Shown: positions 9,290-19,615, counted from the first letter of the stretch. The stretch is DNA of 64,000 nucleotides from Fen-330 sp050008465 (GCA_050008465.1 JBEKMO010000011.1:14260-78259); one strand, 5' to 3'. Made by a program: numbers and translations. The notes: a model not told the origin generated them from the letters alone.

Positions 9290-12200
9290 ATGACAAAACC
9301 CCTGCTCTGCAATTCTGTCCTCAGACTGTTTGTGGGCGCGCTCGCGGCCCTGCTTCTGGTTCCCGAATCGGCATTCGCCCAGCCGGCCAAGTTGAAAGAC
9401 GAGATGCGGCTGCCCTGGCAGCGCCCACTGGCAGGCTACCTCCGGAGCTGGCTGGTGCTGGGTGAGTTTCCGAACCCGGATCGCAAGGCGCTGGACGTCG
9501 ACTTCCTGGGCGAGCGCGGCGGCGAAGCCCAGATTCGCCCCGCCGCCGGCATGACCCACAAGCGGCCCGACGGCTCACAGGCGGTCTGGACCCAGTACAC
9601 CTCGGATCGGGACATCGTCAACTTCCTCAGGGCTTTCCCGGGACGGCCCGCCAGCAACGTCGTAGCCTACGCCTTCACCACCATCGACCGCCCGGCAGCC
9701 GGCAAAGCCCTGCTCTCCCTGGGCAGCGACGATGGCGTCGCGGTCTGGCTCAACGGCGAGCGCGTCCACCACAATCCCGCCAGCCGCGCCGTCACTCCGG
9801 ATGAGGACCAGGTGGAAGTCTACATGCCCGCCGGCGTCAATTCCCTGCTCCTCAAAGTGGAGCAGGGAGCGGGCGACTGGGGCTTCATCCTGCGCGTGCT
9901 CGAGCCGGGCGCCATTCCGCGCGCGGCCGCCCTGTCCGCGTCCATCCAGCCCTCGGAAAGCGGCACGCTGACCCTCACCACCAACTCGCCCGGAGATTTC
10001 CCGGTGAAGGTCGAGGTCATGGCGGCCGGAGGCAGAATCCAGGCTGAGAAGACCGCCCCGCGCGGCGCCAATATCTCCTTCCCCACCGCGAGCTGGCCCG
10101 AAGGCGCCTACGAGATCCGCGTCACCGCACAGGATTGGCAAGGTCGCCCTGAGCGCGCCTTCCTGCCCTGGTTCAAGGGCGACGCGCTGGCGGCGCTGAA
10201 GAACCTCGTGGCCACCGCCCCCAAAGGGAAGATCGCGTCGGCCGACGCTGGGCACCATGCCATGCTGGCCGAAATGGTCCTGGACCGCATGCAGGGAAAG
10301 CTCGATTCGCTCGACCGCGCACCGCTTCCCACCCTGTACACAATCCTGATGGAATTCCAGGAGCTGGAGCAGCAGCGGAAGGGCGGGCCGGGGCCGGTCC
10401 ACTCGAGCGGCTTCGTGCGGCTGGCGTATCAAGATGACATCGACGGCTCTACCCAGTTCTGCCGGGCGTATCTGCCGGGCTCCTACGACCCATCCAAGAA
10501 ATGGCCGCTCGTGTTGGAACTGCACGGGTACAATGCCGAGAGCCCCGTGTACGTGCGCTGGTGGTCGGTCGACGCCCGGCACAACGGGCTGGCAGAGCGC
10601 CACAACATCATCTTTGTCGAACCGCACGGCCGCGGTAACACGAGCTACTACGGCATCGGCGATCGCGACGTGCTGCGCTGCATGCAACTGGCTAAGGAAC
10701 AGTTCCGCGTGGATGACGATCGCGTCTACCTGACCGGCCAATCCATGGGCGGTGGTGGCACCTGGCACGTGGCCACGCGCCACCCCGAACTGTTCGCCGC
10801 CATCGCGCCTGTCTTCGGTGGCTGGGACTACCACGTCATTCTCCCGGAAGAGCGTCTCGCCAAGCTGACCCCGCGCGAGCGCTACCTCTTCGAGAGCCAG
10901 AGCAGCTACGTACAGGCGGATTCGCTGCTGAACCTGCCCATCTTCGTCAATCACGGCGACGCCGATCAGTCGGTCAACGTCGACCAGTCCCGTTACGCCG
11001 TGCGCATGTTGCAGCGCTGGGGATACAACCTCCGCTACCGCGAGCATCCGGGCAAGGGCCACGGCGGCTTGGGCAACGACGACGAAATGATCGACTGGCT
11101 CCTCCAATACAAGCGCGACCTCAATCCCCCGCGGGTGCGTGTCCGGGCGGCCGATCTGAAATCGGCCTCCGCCTATTGGGTCCGGATCGACCAGCGGGCC
11201 GATCAGCGGGCCTTTATGGTGGCCGGCGCGGAGGTCGTGGGACCTAACGCCATCCGGCTGGATACGGACAACGTGCTGGCCGTGACGCTCTCTCCCGCGA
11301 GCCCCCTCATCGACCCCGCCAAACCTTTATGGGTTTCCTGGAACGGAGCGCCCGCGCAATCCGTGCCGTTGAAGGACGGGCGCGTCACGCTCTACGCGGA
11401 CGGCTACGCGCCGGCGCCCCTGCGCAAGACCGCCAGCGTCGCCGGGCCGATGGCCGACGTGAAGACCACGCCGTTCGCCGTGGTGGTCGGCACCATCTCC
11501 CCGGACCCGATGATGCGCGAGCTCTGCAACCGCAAGGCCGAGGCGCTGGCCAGCGACTGGAAGAACTGGCAGCATGTCCCGCTGCGCCTCTATAAGGACA
11601 CCGAGATCCCCGAGACGGAACTGTCGAAGTATTCGCTGCTCCTGATCGGAGCGAGCGATGCCAACGCGGTGACCAGAAAGCTCGCCGGCTCCCTCCCCCT
11701 AAAGATCTCGGGCGACGAAATCTCGATCGACGGCCGCTCGTTCAAGGCCCCCGACGCGGCTGTCGCGATGGTCTACCCGCACCCGCTGAACCCGGAGCGC
11801 TACGTGCTCCTCGCGGCCGCCACTTCGCCGGCGGGAATGTACTTCTTGGATCCGCTGGACGGCGATCTGGGCGCCTTCGATTTCGCCATCGTCGATGGCG
11901 CCCTCGCCAACTCCCACCGCGGCCGGCCCGTCGAAAAGATTCGCGTCGCCGCGGGGCTGTTCGACCGCAACTGGCGCATCGCCGACACCCTGCTCGACAA
12001 GGGAGACCCGGAGATCCGCGCCAAGGCTCCCCTGCGCAAAGTACGCCCGGATCTGACCACCGCGCTGGTGGGCGTGTTTCAGCTCACGCCGGAGCTCCTC
12101 GACGCTTATGCGGGCCAGTACCAGGTCCGCGACGCCACTGTAACCGTGACGAAAGAAGGAGACCGCCTGGTGGCTCACGTGCCCAATCAACCGCCTATGC

Positions 12201-12346
12201 CGCTATACGCCGAGTCGGAAACCGTGCTGGCAGTAGAGGGCGCGGACATCGAGATAAACGTCTTCCGCGACTCCAGCGGCAAAGTAACGGGCCTCATGGT
12301 CCGGCTGCCCAACCAGCCCGCCTTCCCGGCGAAGAAGATCAAGTAG
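9290..12346 (+). CDS. Large secreted prolyl-oligopeptidase/esterase-type alpha/beta hydrolase
   Basis: 1018 aa from the ATG at 9290. Signal peptide through ESAFAQ. Residues about 30-270 are beta-rich and non-catalytic. The alpha/beta-hydrolase core covers about 385-600, with nucleophile Ser485 (GQSMGGGG), a probable acid in VNHGDADQSV and His in HPGKGHGG, in the expected order. The oxyanion region is PLVLELHGYNAE. The C-terminal 400 residues include another beta-rich part and unassigned sequence. The family contains peptidases and polysaccharide or phenolic ester esterases; the substrate is unknown. It stands between the M23 peptidase and the aminotransferase with short gaps. Confidence 0.82.
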   Translation: MTKPLLCNSVLRLFVGALAALLLVPESAFAQPAKLKDEMRLPWQRPLAGYLRSWLVLGEFPNPDRKALDVDFLGERGGEAQIRPAAGMTHKRPDGSQAVWTQYTSDRDIVNFLRAFPGRPASNVVAYAFTTIDRPAAGKALLSLGSDDGVAVWLNGERVHHNPASRAVTPDEDQVEVYMPAGVNSLLLKVEQGAGDWGFILRVLEPGAIPRAAALSASIQPSESGTLTLTTNSPGDFPVKVEVMAAGGRIQAEKTAPRGANISFPTASWPEGAYEIRVTAQDWQGRPERAFLPWFKGDALAALKNLVATAPKGKIASADAGHHAMLAEMVLDRMQGKLDSLDRAPLPTLYTILMEFQELEQQRKGGPGPVHSSGFVRLAYQDDIDGSTQFCRAYLPGSYDPSKKWPLVLELHGYNAESPVYVRWWSVDARHNGLAERHNIIFVEPHGRGNTSYYGIGDRDVLRCMQLAKEQFRVDDDRVYLTGQSMGGGGTWHVATRHPELFAAIAPVFGGWDYHVILPEERLAKLTPRERYLFESQSSYVQADSLLNLPIFVNHGDADQSVNVDQSRYAVRMLQRWGYNLRYREHPGKGHGGLGNDDEMIDWLLQYKRDLNPPRVRVRAADLKSASAYWVRIDQRADQRAFMVAGAEVVGPNAIRLDTDNVLAVTLSPASPLIDPAKPLWVSWNGAPAQSVPLKDGRVTLYADGYAPAPLRKTASVAGPMADVKTTPFAVVVGTISPDPMMRELCNRKAEALASDWKNWQHVPLRLYKDTEIPETELSKYSLLLIGASDANAVTRKLAGSLPLKISGDEISIDGRSFKAPDAAVAMVYPHPLNPERYVLLAAATSPAGMYFLDPLDGDLGAFDFAIVDGALANSHRGRPVEKIRVAAGLFDRNWRIADTLLDKGDPEIRAKAPLRKVRPDLTTALVGVFQLTPELLDAYAGQYQVRDATVTVTKEGDRLVAHVPNQPPMPLYAESETVLAVEGADIEINVFRDSSGKVTGLMVRLPNQPAFPAKKIK

Positions 12347-12350
12347 GATA

Positions 12351-12362
12351 GGGCTCCAGCCC
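12351..12362. repeat. Short intergenic hairpin of the multi-hairpin repeat family
   Basis: GGGCTCCAGCCC immediately after the esterase stop codon, flanked by partly paired ATA/TGT. Same stem-CTCC/AG-stem pattern as the larger repeats at 7078, 25614, 29270, 42945, 47216 and 49961. Confidence 0.6.
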
Positions 12363-12436
12363 TGTCCCGGAGGTTGCCCACGACGTCACTCCGCAACCGA
12401 GGGAATCCGCTGCCGCTTTCGTTGTACCGTGAATTG

Positions 12437-13624
12437 ATGTTCTCCTCGCGCCTCGATTGGGGCCTGCGCCCGAACCGGCTCTCCGTCCTGCTCGACGCCA
12501 AACGCCGCGCGGGCGCGCCGATCCTCGACCTCACCGAATCCAACCCCACGCGGGCTGGCTTCCTCTATCCCGGCGCCCAGATCCTCGAGGCGATCTGCGA
12601 TCCGCGTTCGCTGATTTATGAGCCGCTGCCGGCCGGCTCCACCGAGGCGCGTGCCGCCGTCGCGGGCTACTATCGCGCGCGCGGCCACACAGTGGCGCCC
12701 GAGCGAATCCTCCTCACCGCCAGCACCAGCGAATCTTACGCCTGGCTGTTCAAGCTGCTCGCCAACCCCGGCGACGAGGTGCTTGTTCCCCGCCCCTCCT
12801 ATCCGTTGTTCGAGTTCCTGGCCGCTCTGGAATCCGTTCGCGTAGTGCAGTACCCGCTGGTGTACGACGGCTGCTGGTCGGTGGATCTCGAGGCGCTGGA
12901 GCGCAGCCTGGCCCCCCGCACCCGCGCCATCGTCCTGGTCAATCCCAACAACCCCACCGGCTCCTTCCTTAAGCGGGACGAGTTGGCCCGCCTCGTTGCG
13001 CTGGGGATTCCGCTCATCTCCGACGAAGTCTTCTCTGATTACGCGTTTCGTCCCGACCCCGCCAGGGTCTCGACGCTGGTGGACCTCGAGGCGCCGCTCA
13101 CCTTCTGCCTGAGCGGACTGTCGAAAATCGCCGGGCTGCCGCAGATGAAGCTCGGCTGGATGGTGGCCCGAGGGCCCGCTATCGAGCGCCTCGAACTGAT
13201 TGCCGATACCTACCTCTCGGTGAGCGCCCCGATGCAAAATGCGCTGCCGCTCCTGCTCGAGGCCGGCGTCGCCGTTCAGCACCAGATCGCCCGCCGCACC
13301 GCATCCAACCTCGAACGACTACGCGATGCGGTCGGCGCCGATTCCGCCTGCCAGGTCCTGGACGTCGAGGGCGGCTGGTACGCCACGCTGCGCATTCCCC
13401 GCACGCGCACCGAGGAGGAGTGGACGCTCCTTCTCCTCGAGCGCGACAACGTCCTGGTCCAGCCGGGCTTCTTCTACGATTTCGACTCCGAAGCCTACCT
13501 CGTGCTCAGCCTGTTGACTCCGCCCGAGGTCTTTCGCGAAGGCCTGGCGCGGCTCCTCGAGACCACCAAGCACCGAACCGCGACCGTCAGGGAGCGGTCC
13601 CCTCGAGAATCCGCGCCCTCTTGA
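12437..13624 (+). CDS. PLP-dependent class I/II aminotransferase
   Basis: 395 aa from the ATG at 12437 (MFSSRLDWGLRPNRLS); codons from 12374 to there lack family resemblance. Fold-type I aminotransferase: LTESNPTRAG near the start, NPNNPTG substrate loop, LISDEVFSDYAF, and the Schiff-base lysine K230 in SGLSKIAGLPQMKLGW. Probably an aspartate/alanine-like aminotransferase; the amino-acid pair is not resolved. The last 16 codons lie in a dispersed hairpin repeat (13577-13602) and overlap the 3' end of the convergent cyclophilin gene by 38 bp, so the C-terminus may have been remodelled by the repeat. Confidence 0.85.
   Translation: MFSSRLDWGLRPNRLSVLLDAKRRAGAPILDLTESNPTRAGFLYPGAQILEAICDPRSLIYEPLPAGSTEARAAVAGYYRARGHTVAPERILLTASTSESYAWLFKLLANPGDEVLVPRPSYPLFEFLAALESVRVVQYPLVYDGCWSVDLEALERSLAPRTRAIVLVNPNNPTGSFLKRDELARLVALGIPLISDEVFSDYAFRPDPARVSTLVDLEAPLTFCLSGLSKIAGLPQMKLGWMVARGPAIERLELIADTYLSVSAPMQNALPLLLEAGVAVQHQIARRTASNLERLRDAVGADSACQVLDVEGGWYATLRIPRTRTEEEWTLLLLERDNVLVQPGFFYDFDSEAYLVLSLLTPPEVFREGLARLLETTKHRTATVRERSPRESAPS
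13577..13602. repeat. Dispersed GACCG/CGGTC hairpin repeat, copy 1 (at gene ends)
   Basis: Reads CCGCGACCGTCAGGGAGCGG plus flanks. GACCG and CGGTC form a 5-bp stem around an 8-base loop. The other copies are at 28089, 36997 and 63831, all in the same orientation. Here the repeat encodes the tail of the aminotransferase on the plus strand and supplies the TGA stop of the cyclophilin gene on the minus strand. Confidence 0.75.
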
Positions 13625-14237
13625 CGTAATCCAGCATCTGGAACTTGCTCTCCAGGTACGCGTTCCCCTGCGTCTCGATCAGAGTCTGGTCCGGGCCCTC
13701 GCCGCGCGGCGGCGAATCTCCGTAGCCGTTGTGCAACCGGTCCACCACCTCCATGCCCTCGACCACTTTCCCGAACGGCGCAAAGCCCCGCTTGTCGAGC
13801 TGTGCATTATCCTTCAGGTTGATGAACACCTGAGTGGTCCGCGTGTTCGGCCCCGAGGTGGCGAAGGTGATCGTCCCGCGCAGGTTGCTCTGCTTCACCG
13901 GATCGTCGGCAAAGGTCATATCGCGCCAGCGCGCCTCGACGGCGGGGTTGCCGTTAATCCCGAACTGCACCACGAAATTCCGCACCACCCGAAAGAACCG
14001 CGCGTCATCGTAGAACCTCTGCTGGAGTAGCCGATAGAACCGCTCCGCCCCTTCCGGCGCCCAACTCTTGGTCACCTCGATCACGAAACTGCCCCGCGAG
14101 GTCTCGAAGCTGGCGCGGTAGACTTCAGGCACCGGTCGCAGCGCTTCGATGTTGACCCCTACCGTTTTGCCGCAGCCGCACAAGGCGACCACGGCCAGAG
14201 CCAGCACAAACCTGAGACTGGTGGACATTCGAGCCAT
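13587..14237 (-). CDS. Cyclophilin-type peptidyl-prolyl isomerase, putative lipoprotein
   Basis: 216 aa. Lipobox-like LALAVVALCGCG at residues about 12-23, so likely lipid-anchored or periplasmic. Cyclophilin domain from about residue 42 (SFETSRGSFVIEV) through FYDDARFFRVVRNFVVQFG, GTITFATSGPNTRTTQVFINL and FAPFGKVVEGMEVVD. Catalyses cis-trans proline isomerisation during folding of exported proteins. The stop codon lies inside the dispersed hairpin repeat, and its end overlaps the convergent aminotransferase gene by 38 bp. Confidence 0.88.
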   Translation of the reverse strand: MARMSTSLRFVLALAVVALCGCGKTVGVNIEALRPVPEVYRASFETSRGSFVIEVTKSWAPEGAERFYRLLQQRFYDDARFFRVVRNFVVQFGINGNPAVEARWRDMTFADDPVKQSNLRGTITFATSGPNTRTTQVFINLKDNAQLDKRGFAPFGKVVEGMEVVDRLHNGYGDSPPRGEGPDQTLIETQGNAYLESKFQMLDYVKRARILEGTAP

Positions 14238-14373
14238 TCTACCCCGAATATCCGCCTTCGAAAATCGCTAACCTTGTCTGAAACCCCGGACAACCTCCCG
14301 GCATCGAAGTGACGAATGACAATCCGGGCTCTGCCCAGCGGGCATCGCGGGCGAGATCGGGTGAGGTGAATCC

Positions 14374-17325
14374 GTGCGCTACGCGATCATGTGCTTGCTG
14401 TTTTCCGTCGCACTGTTCGGCCAGACGCATGTGCCGTACGGCGACTTCGAGTCCGGAACACCGGGCCAGGTGCCTCCTGGATGGTTCATTAGCGGCAACA
14501 TGCCCGGTTTCCAGGCTGTTCTGACCGATCAAGGTTGCGTCGAGGGCAGACAGTGCGCCTTGCTGACCGCCCCTCCCAATCCACCGGCCAATTCATTCGG
14601 CACGCTGATGATGACCCTGCCCGCCAACACGTACCGCGCATCGAGGATCCGCCTGCGCGCCGCGGTTCGCGTACTGCCCGGCGCCGGGGCCCAGATGTGG
14701 CTCCGCGCGGATCGCACTAGCGGTGGATACAGTTTCCTCGATAACATGGCGGATCGTCCGATAACGTCCAGGCAGTGGGCTTACTACACCATCGATGCCC
14801 CGATCATTTCCGACGACGCGAGCATCAGTTTCGGTCTTCTGATCCCGTCTGGTACCGCCTGGCTCGATGATGTCACGATCGAAGTGCTTGGCCCGCTGCG
14901 ATCGGATCCGCCCGAGGCCCCGCGACCGCTGTCCGATCGGGGCCTCGCGAACCTGGTCGCCTTCGCCAAGCTGGCCGGCTATGTCCGCTACTTCCACCCT
15001 GGCGATCAGTCCTACGAAGTGGACTGGAACACCTTCGTCATCAATGGGGTGAGAGCCGTCGAGAATGCCGCGACGCCCGATGATCTCGCCAGTCTTCTCC
15101 AGGCGGTGTTCGACCCTATCGCCCCTACCGCACAAGTGTTCAAGGAGGGCGCCGCTCCTGACCTCCCGCCGGACTTGCGTCCAGCCTCTTTGATAGGGCT
15201 GTCCGTCATTCAGTGGCTCCACTATGGCCTGAGTATCGGCACCGACAACTCCAACTCCATCTAGTCGAACCAGCGGAAATCTGCCAACGTTACCGGCCAG
15301 TGGCCGGGCGGATTCGCCGACCCGGCCCAGCCGTACGTGGCCTCTCTCGGTAACGGCCTGACGGCGCGAGTGCCGGTCGCGCTGTACATGAACGGGCAAG
15401 GAACGCTCCCCTCCCGCCCCTCGGCCTGGCCAACCGATTACTGGACTCGAGACGTGGCGGACCGCGGCACCCGGCTGGCCGATGTGATCCTGGCGTGGAA
15501 CGTTTTCCAGCACTTCTATCCCTATTTCGACGTCGAGCAAGTGGACATGCCGGGTGAACTCAGCCGCGCCCTGGCCAGCGCCGCCGTGAACACCGGGCCC
15601 GACGATTTCCTGGCCACCATGCAGAAGCTCGTAGCCGCACTCAAGGATGGCCATGGTCGCGTTTCGTATGATGGCGCGGTCACTTACAACGTTCCGCTGG
15701 TCTGGGCTTGGGCGGAAGCGCAACTCATCGTCACCCGCGTCAAGGACGACCAGGGGCAGGGGGTTCAGCCTGGCGATCGCATCCTCACCATCGGCGGAAG
15801 GGACCTTGGCGAGGTCATGGCGCAACAGGCCACGCTGGAAGCCGGAGCCACTCCCCAATGGATCCGCTGGCGTGTTCTCCAGGACATCACCATCTGCGAC
15901 GGCAAAACCCAGCAGATGCAGCTCGAAATCGAGCCGTATGCGGCGCTGGGCTCCCGGCGCACCGTGCAGTTCGCCTGCCGCCAGGGCGATACCGACTGGA
16001 GCGAGCCTCGGCCGGCCGAGAGCGCCGAATTGGCGCCCGGCCTCATGTACATCGACCTGGGCCGGATCACTGCCGCCACTCTGGCGGCTGTCATGCCGCG
16101 ACTCCAATCCGCCACCGGCATCGTCTACGACTTTCGCGGCTATCCCCAGATCTGGCCTCCTTCGTTCCTCCAAAACCTCACCACCACCACGTTGCAGAGC
16201 GAGATCTTCCTGGTCCCCACCCCCACGCTGCCCGACGAGACCCAGATGACCTTCATGCAGGGGGGGTGGAGCCTGGACCCGCAAACCCCGTACCTGGCGG
16301 CAAAGCGCATTTTCCTCATCGATGCGCGGGCCATCAGCCAGGCCGAGACCGACATGGACCTCGTCGAGCACTACAAGCTGGCCGACTTCGTCGGGGAGCC
16401 GACTGCGGGCACCACCGGCAACGTCATTCCGTTCACTCTGCCCGGCGGATTCCACGTCCAGTGGACGGGCATGAAGGTTCTCAAGCCCGACGGCTCGCGC
16501 TTCCACGGCGTCGGGATTCGCCCCAACATCCCGGCCTCCCGCACGCGGCGCGGCATCGCCGAGGGTCGCGACGAGATCCTGCAGCGCGGTGTGCAGCTCG
16601 TCCAGGGGCCACAGCCCGGGCCTGCGCCCGCAATCACCGCCGCGGGCATCGTGAACAGCGCCAGTTTCGTTGGTGGCACGGTCGCACCCGGCGAACTCGT
16701 CGCCATTTTCGGAACCAACCTCGGATCTTCGCAGCCCGTCCAGGGCACTTACGACGAGTCCGGGTATCTGACGAACTACCTCGGCGAGACCAGGGTTTTC
16801 TTCGATGGCATCCAGGCGCCGCTCACCTATGCGTCCAGCACCCAGGTGAACGCCATCGTGCCGTATCGGGTCAATGCGAACACCGTCGTTACCGTGGAAT
16901 ACCAACTTCGTGGTTCGAACCCGGTCACCCTGCCGGTCGCGGTCGCGGCCCCCGGCATTTTCGCTTACCCCGGGAAAACCCAGGGCGTAATTGCGAATTC
17001 GGATGGAAGTCTCAACTCGGAGACCAACGCCGCCCAGCGCGGCGACTTCGTGGCGTTGTTCGCCACCGGGGAGGGACAAACCGTGCCGCAGGGCGTTGAC
17101 GGCGTGCTCCCGGCGCCCGGCAAGTGGCCCGCCCCCGCAGCGGACGTCGAGGTTCGGTTTGGTGGAATTCCCGGTGATGTGCTGTTCAAAGGTGACGTCT
17201 ACGCCGGCGTGCTTCAGGTGAACGTCCGCGTTCCGCCGTCTGCTCCCGCCGGAACCGCCGTGCCGCTCATCCTAAGCGTTGGCGGCGTGCCCAATACCGG
17301 CACCCTGACCATCGCGCTCAAGTAA
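14374..17325 (+). pseudogene. Secreted S41 peptidase with Solibacter C-terminal domain, interrupted by one TAG
   Basis: One continuous reading frame of about 983 codons broken only by a TAG at 15262-15264; the flanking text stays in the same frame. The start is a GTG at 14374 with AGGTGA just upstream and a signal peptide ending near FGQ. N-terminal domain: a carbohydrate-binding-like sandwich (YGDFESGTPGQVPPGWF). S41 part: helical region LVAFAKLAGYVRYFHPGD before the stop, then PDZ-like GVQPGDRILTIGG and protease core VYDFRGYP, ARAISQAE (likely Ser nucleophile) and GEPTAGTTGN. C-terminal about 230 residues: the TIGR03437 Solibacter domain (AGIVNSASFVGGTVAPGEL). Without read-through no protease is made. 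A sequencing error or read-through cannot be excluded. Confidence 0.8.
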
Positions 17326-17335
17326 GTCCGCATCT

Positions 17336-17766
17336 CCGCGGCCCTGGCGTCACCGGCACGGACTTTTCACCCCCGCAGTCGATGTTCTGGCCGCTCTTGA
17401 CCTCGATCCGGCCACTGGCCAGCCGCCGGGAATCGATGCTGCCGCGCACCACCCCTTCGTAATAAGGAGAGGTGGTAGCTCGCACTCGCGCCTCCACCCC
17501 TCGCCATTCGCCTCCGTAAGACGCCCCGCTCACGGTCTTGTCCCTCTCCTGGCTCTTGCCCGCTTGCCTGCGCGGCAGTCCTTCCAGGAACTCCCGCACC
17601 TTGCCGGCAGGAGCCGCTCCAAGCAGTTTCTCCTCCCACCCCTCCAGCACCCAATGGCGTTCTCCAGAGATTCGCGCTCTCGCTCCAGCTTCGTCTGCCC
17701 CTCCAACCGCTCCTTTTCTTGCTGGGCCTGTATTTCCCACCTGAGCCCGAGCCGTTCAGTGCGCAT
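17336..17766 (-). pseudogene. Possible decayed gene fragment, unrecognised
   Basis: On the minus strand a helical, Glu/Lys-rich start (ERLGLRWEIQAQQEKERLEG) runs into a second frame (VREFLEGLPRR … SPYYEGVVRGSIDSRRLASG) near 17650. Amino-acid make-up resembles a real gene with one frameshift more than a chance frame. No family recognised. It ends against the IS1380 transposase, so the insertion may have truncated it. Confidence 0.3.
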
Positions 17767-18492
17767 TTCCGTTCTCTGAAGGTGGATTTCCAGGGATCAC
17801 GCATCACCTCCGATCGTGGCCCTATTGTGGTGCCCGAGTTGGATGAGCGCTTGGGCTTAGGTGATCTCATCGTCCAGCACCTGACAGACTCACGCCGCGG
17901 CAAGAATACGCAGCTTCCACTGGCCGGCCTGTTGCGCCAGTCCGTCTACAGCCGCATGGCGGGCTATGAGGACGTGAACGATGCCGAGCGTCTCTCCCAA
18001 GATCCCGCCTTCCGCCTAATCGGTTCGGGGAAGATCTGGGACCGTGGCGCGGCCCTGACCTCTCGCTTGCAGACGTTCGAAACCGAGATGCTGGCCGAGG
18101 ATGAGAACTTCGCCGGCCTGGCCCGCATTAACCGGGAACTCATCGGCAAGGCGGAAGCTGTCGATGCACCGCAGCGGGTCGTGCTGGACATGGACAGCCC
18201 GGAGATTCCGGTCTACGGCGAGCAGGAGCGGAGCGCCTGCAACGGCCACTTCGAGTCCACTTGCTATCACCCGCTGCTGCTGTTTAGCCGCGAAGGTGAC
18301 TGTCTGGCTGCCAAGTTGCGCCCCGGCAACGTTCACAGTGCTGACGACTGGAAGGAACTGCTGCTGCCGGAGGGCCCAGAGGGCGCCCCGCGGCAGCAGA
18401 AACCGGACAAAGAGGAGGTGTTTCGAGCCGACGCGGCCTTCGCCAAGCCGGAGATCTACGAAGCGTTGGAGAAGCGCGGGGTGAAGTATGCC
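17719..18492 (+). pseudogene. IS1380-family transposase, N-terminal part (split by RIT element)
   Basis: Residues 1-258 of an IS1380-type DDE transposase: DFQGSRITSDRGPIVVPELD, then GYEDVNDAERLSQDPAFR and VLDMDSPEIPVYGEQE (first catalytic Asp region). The frame reads to EKRGVKYA at 18492 and then enters the terminal repeat of the RIT element. The other part resumes at 21942 with IRIPANDSLERDIAEWL. Joined, the two make about 456 aa, normal for the family. The true start is unclear because the first 15 residues are atypical. Confidence 0.85.
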
Positions 18493-18524
18493 AGTATTCC
18501 GAGTTCCGGACTATGCCGAGTGCC
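18488..18524. repeat. Left terminal inverted repeat of the RIT element
   Basis: 37 bases beginning ATGCCAGTATTCCGAG and ending ATGCCGAGTGCC. Exact reverse complement of 21880-21916. Its first bases coincide with the target (TATGCC). Confidence 0.93.
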
Positions 18525-18601
18525 TGGCAGGGTGCACGCCCCCGGCTACGTTCAGGGCCGTGTTCCTTGGTTGGACAACCCGGCATAATCCGGGCCGACG
18601 C

Positions 18602-19615
18602 CTATAAGCTCCTCAGGAATCGCAGCAGTTGGTCATCCGGGCGGTAGCGGCCGGGAGGCGCTCCGTTGATCGCTGGCGTCCTCGCCAGCGCGGCCTCCTT
18701 CATTGCGAGATTGGCGTCCAGGTACACCTGCGTAGTTTCTACAGACTCGTGACCGAGCCAGAGGGCTATCACGGCTCTGTCGACCCCGGCCTGAAGCAGT
18801 TCCATCGCTGCGGTATGCCTCAGGACGTGTGGCGTCACTCGCTTTGACCCAAGCGACGGACATCTTGTCGTCGCCGCCGCAGCGTGCTTCGCCAGAATGT
18901 ACGCGACGCCGTCCGCGCTTAGCTGCCCGCCCCGGGCGTTTGGAAACACGAATCGAGACTGGCCGGGGTGCGGCTCTGCTATCCACGCTCGAAGCACTTC
19001 GGCTGCGTGCTTGGTCAGGGGCGTTCGCCGTTCTTTCCGGCCTTTACCCAAGCAGTGGACACAGGCCCCCCGACCGAGGACGACATCTTCCGGCCGGAGG
19101 GCTGTTATCTCTGACAGGCGCAAGCCGGTCTGAACAACCGTCAAAAGGAAGGCGTAGTCACGCCTACCGGTCCAAGTACTCCGATTTGGCGCTTCCAGCA
19201 ATGCGTCGATCTCGGGGCGCTCAAGGAAAGCGATCAGCTTTCTCTCCGCTCGCTTGTTCGGGATGGCCAGAACGCGTTGGATTGCCGCCAGTTCGTCTGG
19301 CGCATGGTAAGCGGCGAAGCGGAAAAATGACCTCACCGCCGTCAACCTTAGATTGCGCGTCTGCGCCCCGTTACCACGTCGGCTTTCAAGATCCGCTAGA
19401 AAACTCGTAATTAACGAGCTGTCGAGGTCAGCAAGTGTCAGATCCGAGGGCCTCTTTCGAATGCGTCTCTCAGCATACCCGAGAAGAAGACGGAAGGTAT
19501 CTCGATAGGAGGCCACCGTGTGCGGGCTTGCTTGCAACTGAGACAGCAGCCGTTCCGTGAAGAACCGTTGCAGCAACGCGGGAAACGTCGATGCCTTCAT
19601 CGCGGGTTCCTCCAC
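18602..19615 (-). CDS. RIT tyrosine recombinase, third gene
   Basis: 337 aa. Tyrosine recombinase with an N-terminal core-binding domain (HTVASYRDTFRLLLGYAERR) and a C-terminal catalytic domain: first Arg in QTGLRLSE, HxxR in TPHVLRHTAA, His in WLGHESVETT and the nucleophile Tyr two residues after Gln-Val (TTQVYL). All active-site residues are present. Its start overlaps the end of the second recombinase by 19 bp, so translation is probably coupled. Expected to act with the two upstream recombinases in moving the element. Confidence 0.9.
   Translation of the reverse strand: MEEPAMKASTFPALLQRFFTERLLSQLQASPHTVASYRDTFRLLLGYAERRIRKRPSDLTLADLDSSLITSFLADLESRRGNGAQTRNLRLTAVRSFFRFAAYHAPDELAAIQRVLAIPNKRAERKLIAFLERPEIDALLEAPNRSTWTGRRDYAFLLTVVQTGLRLSEITALRPEDVVLGRGACVHCLGKGRKERRTPLTKHAAEVLRAWIAEPHPGQSRFVFPNARGGQLSADGVAYILAKHAAAATTRCPSLGSKRVTPHVLRHTAAMELLQAGVDRAVIALWLGHESVETTQVYLDANLAMKEAALARTPAINGAPPGRYRPDDQLLRFLRSL

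Noticed and set aside
9575..11107. Minus-strand open frame opposite the esterase
   Set aside because: Shadow frame with no motifs; the catalytic triad is on the plus strand.
14593..17079. Minus-strand open frame of 828 codons opposite the S41 peptidase
   Set aside because: Gly/Arg/Asp-rich text without domains; the plus strand has S41 and Solibacter motifs. The long antisense frame reflects GC bias.
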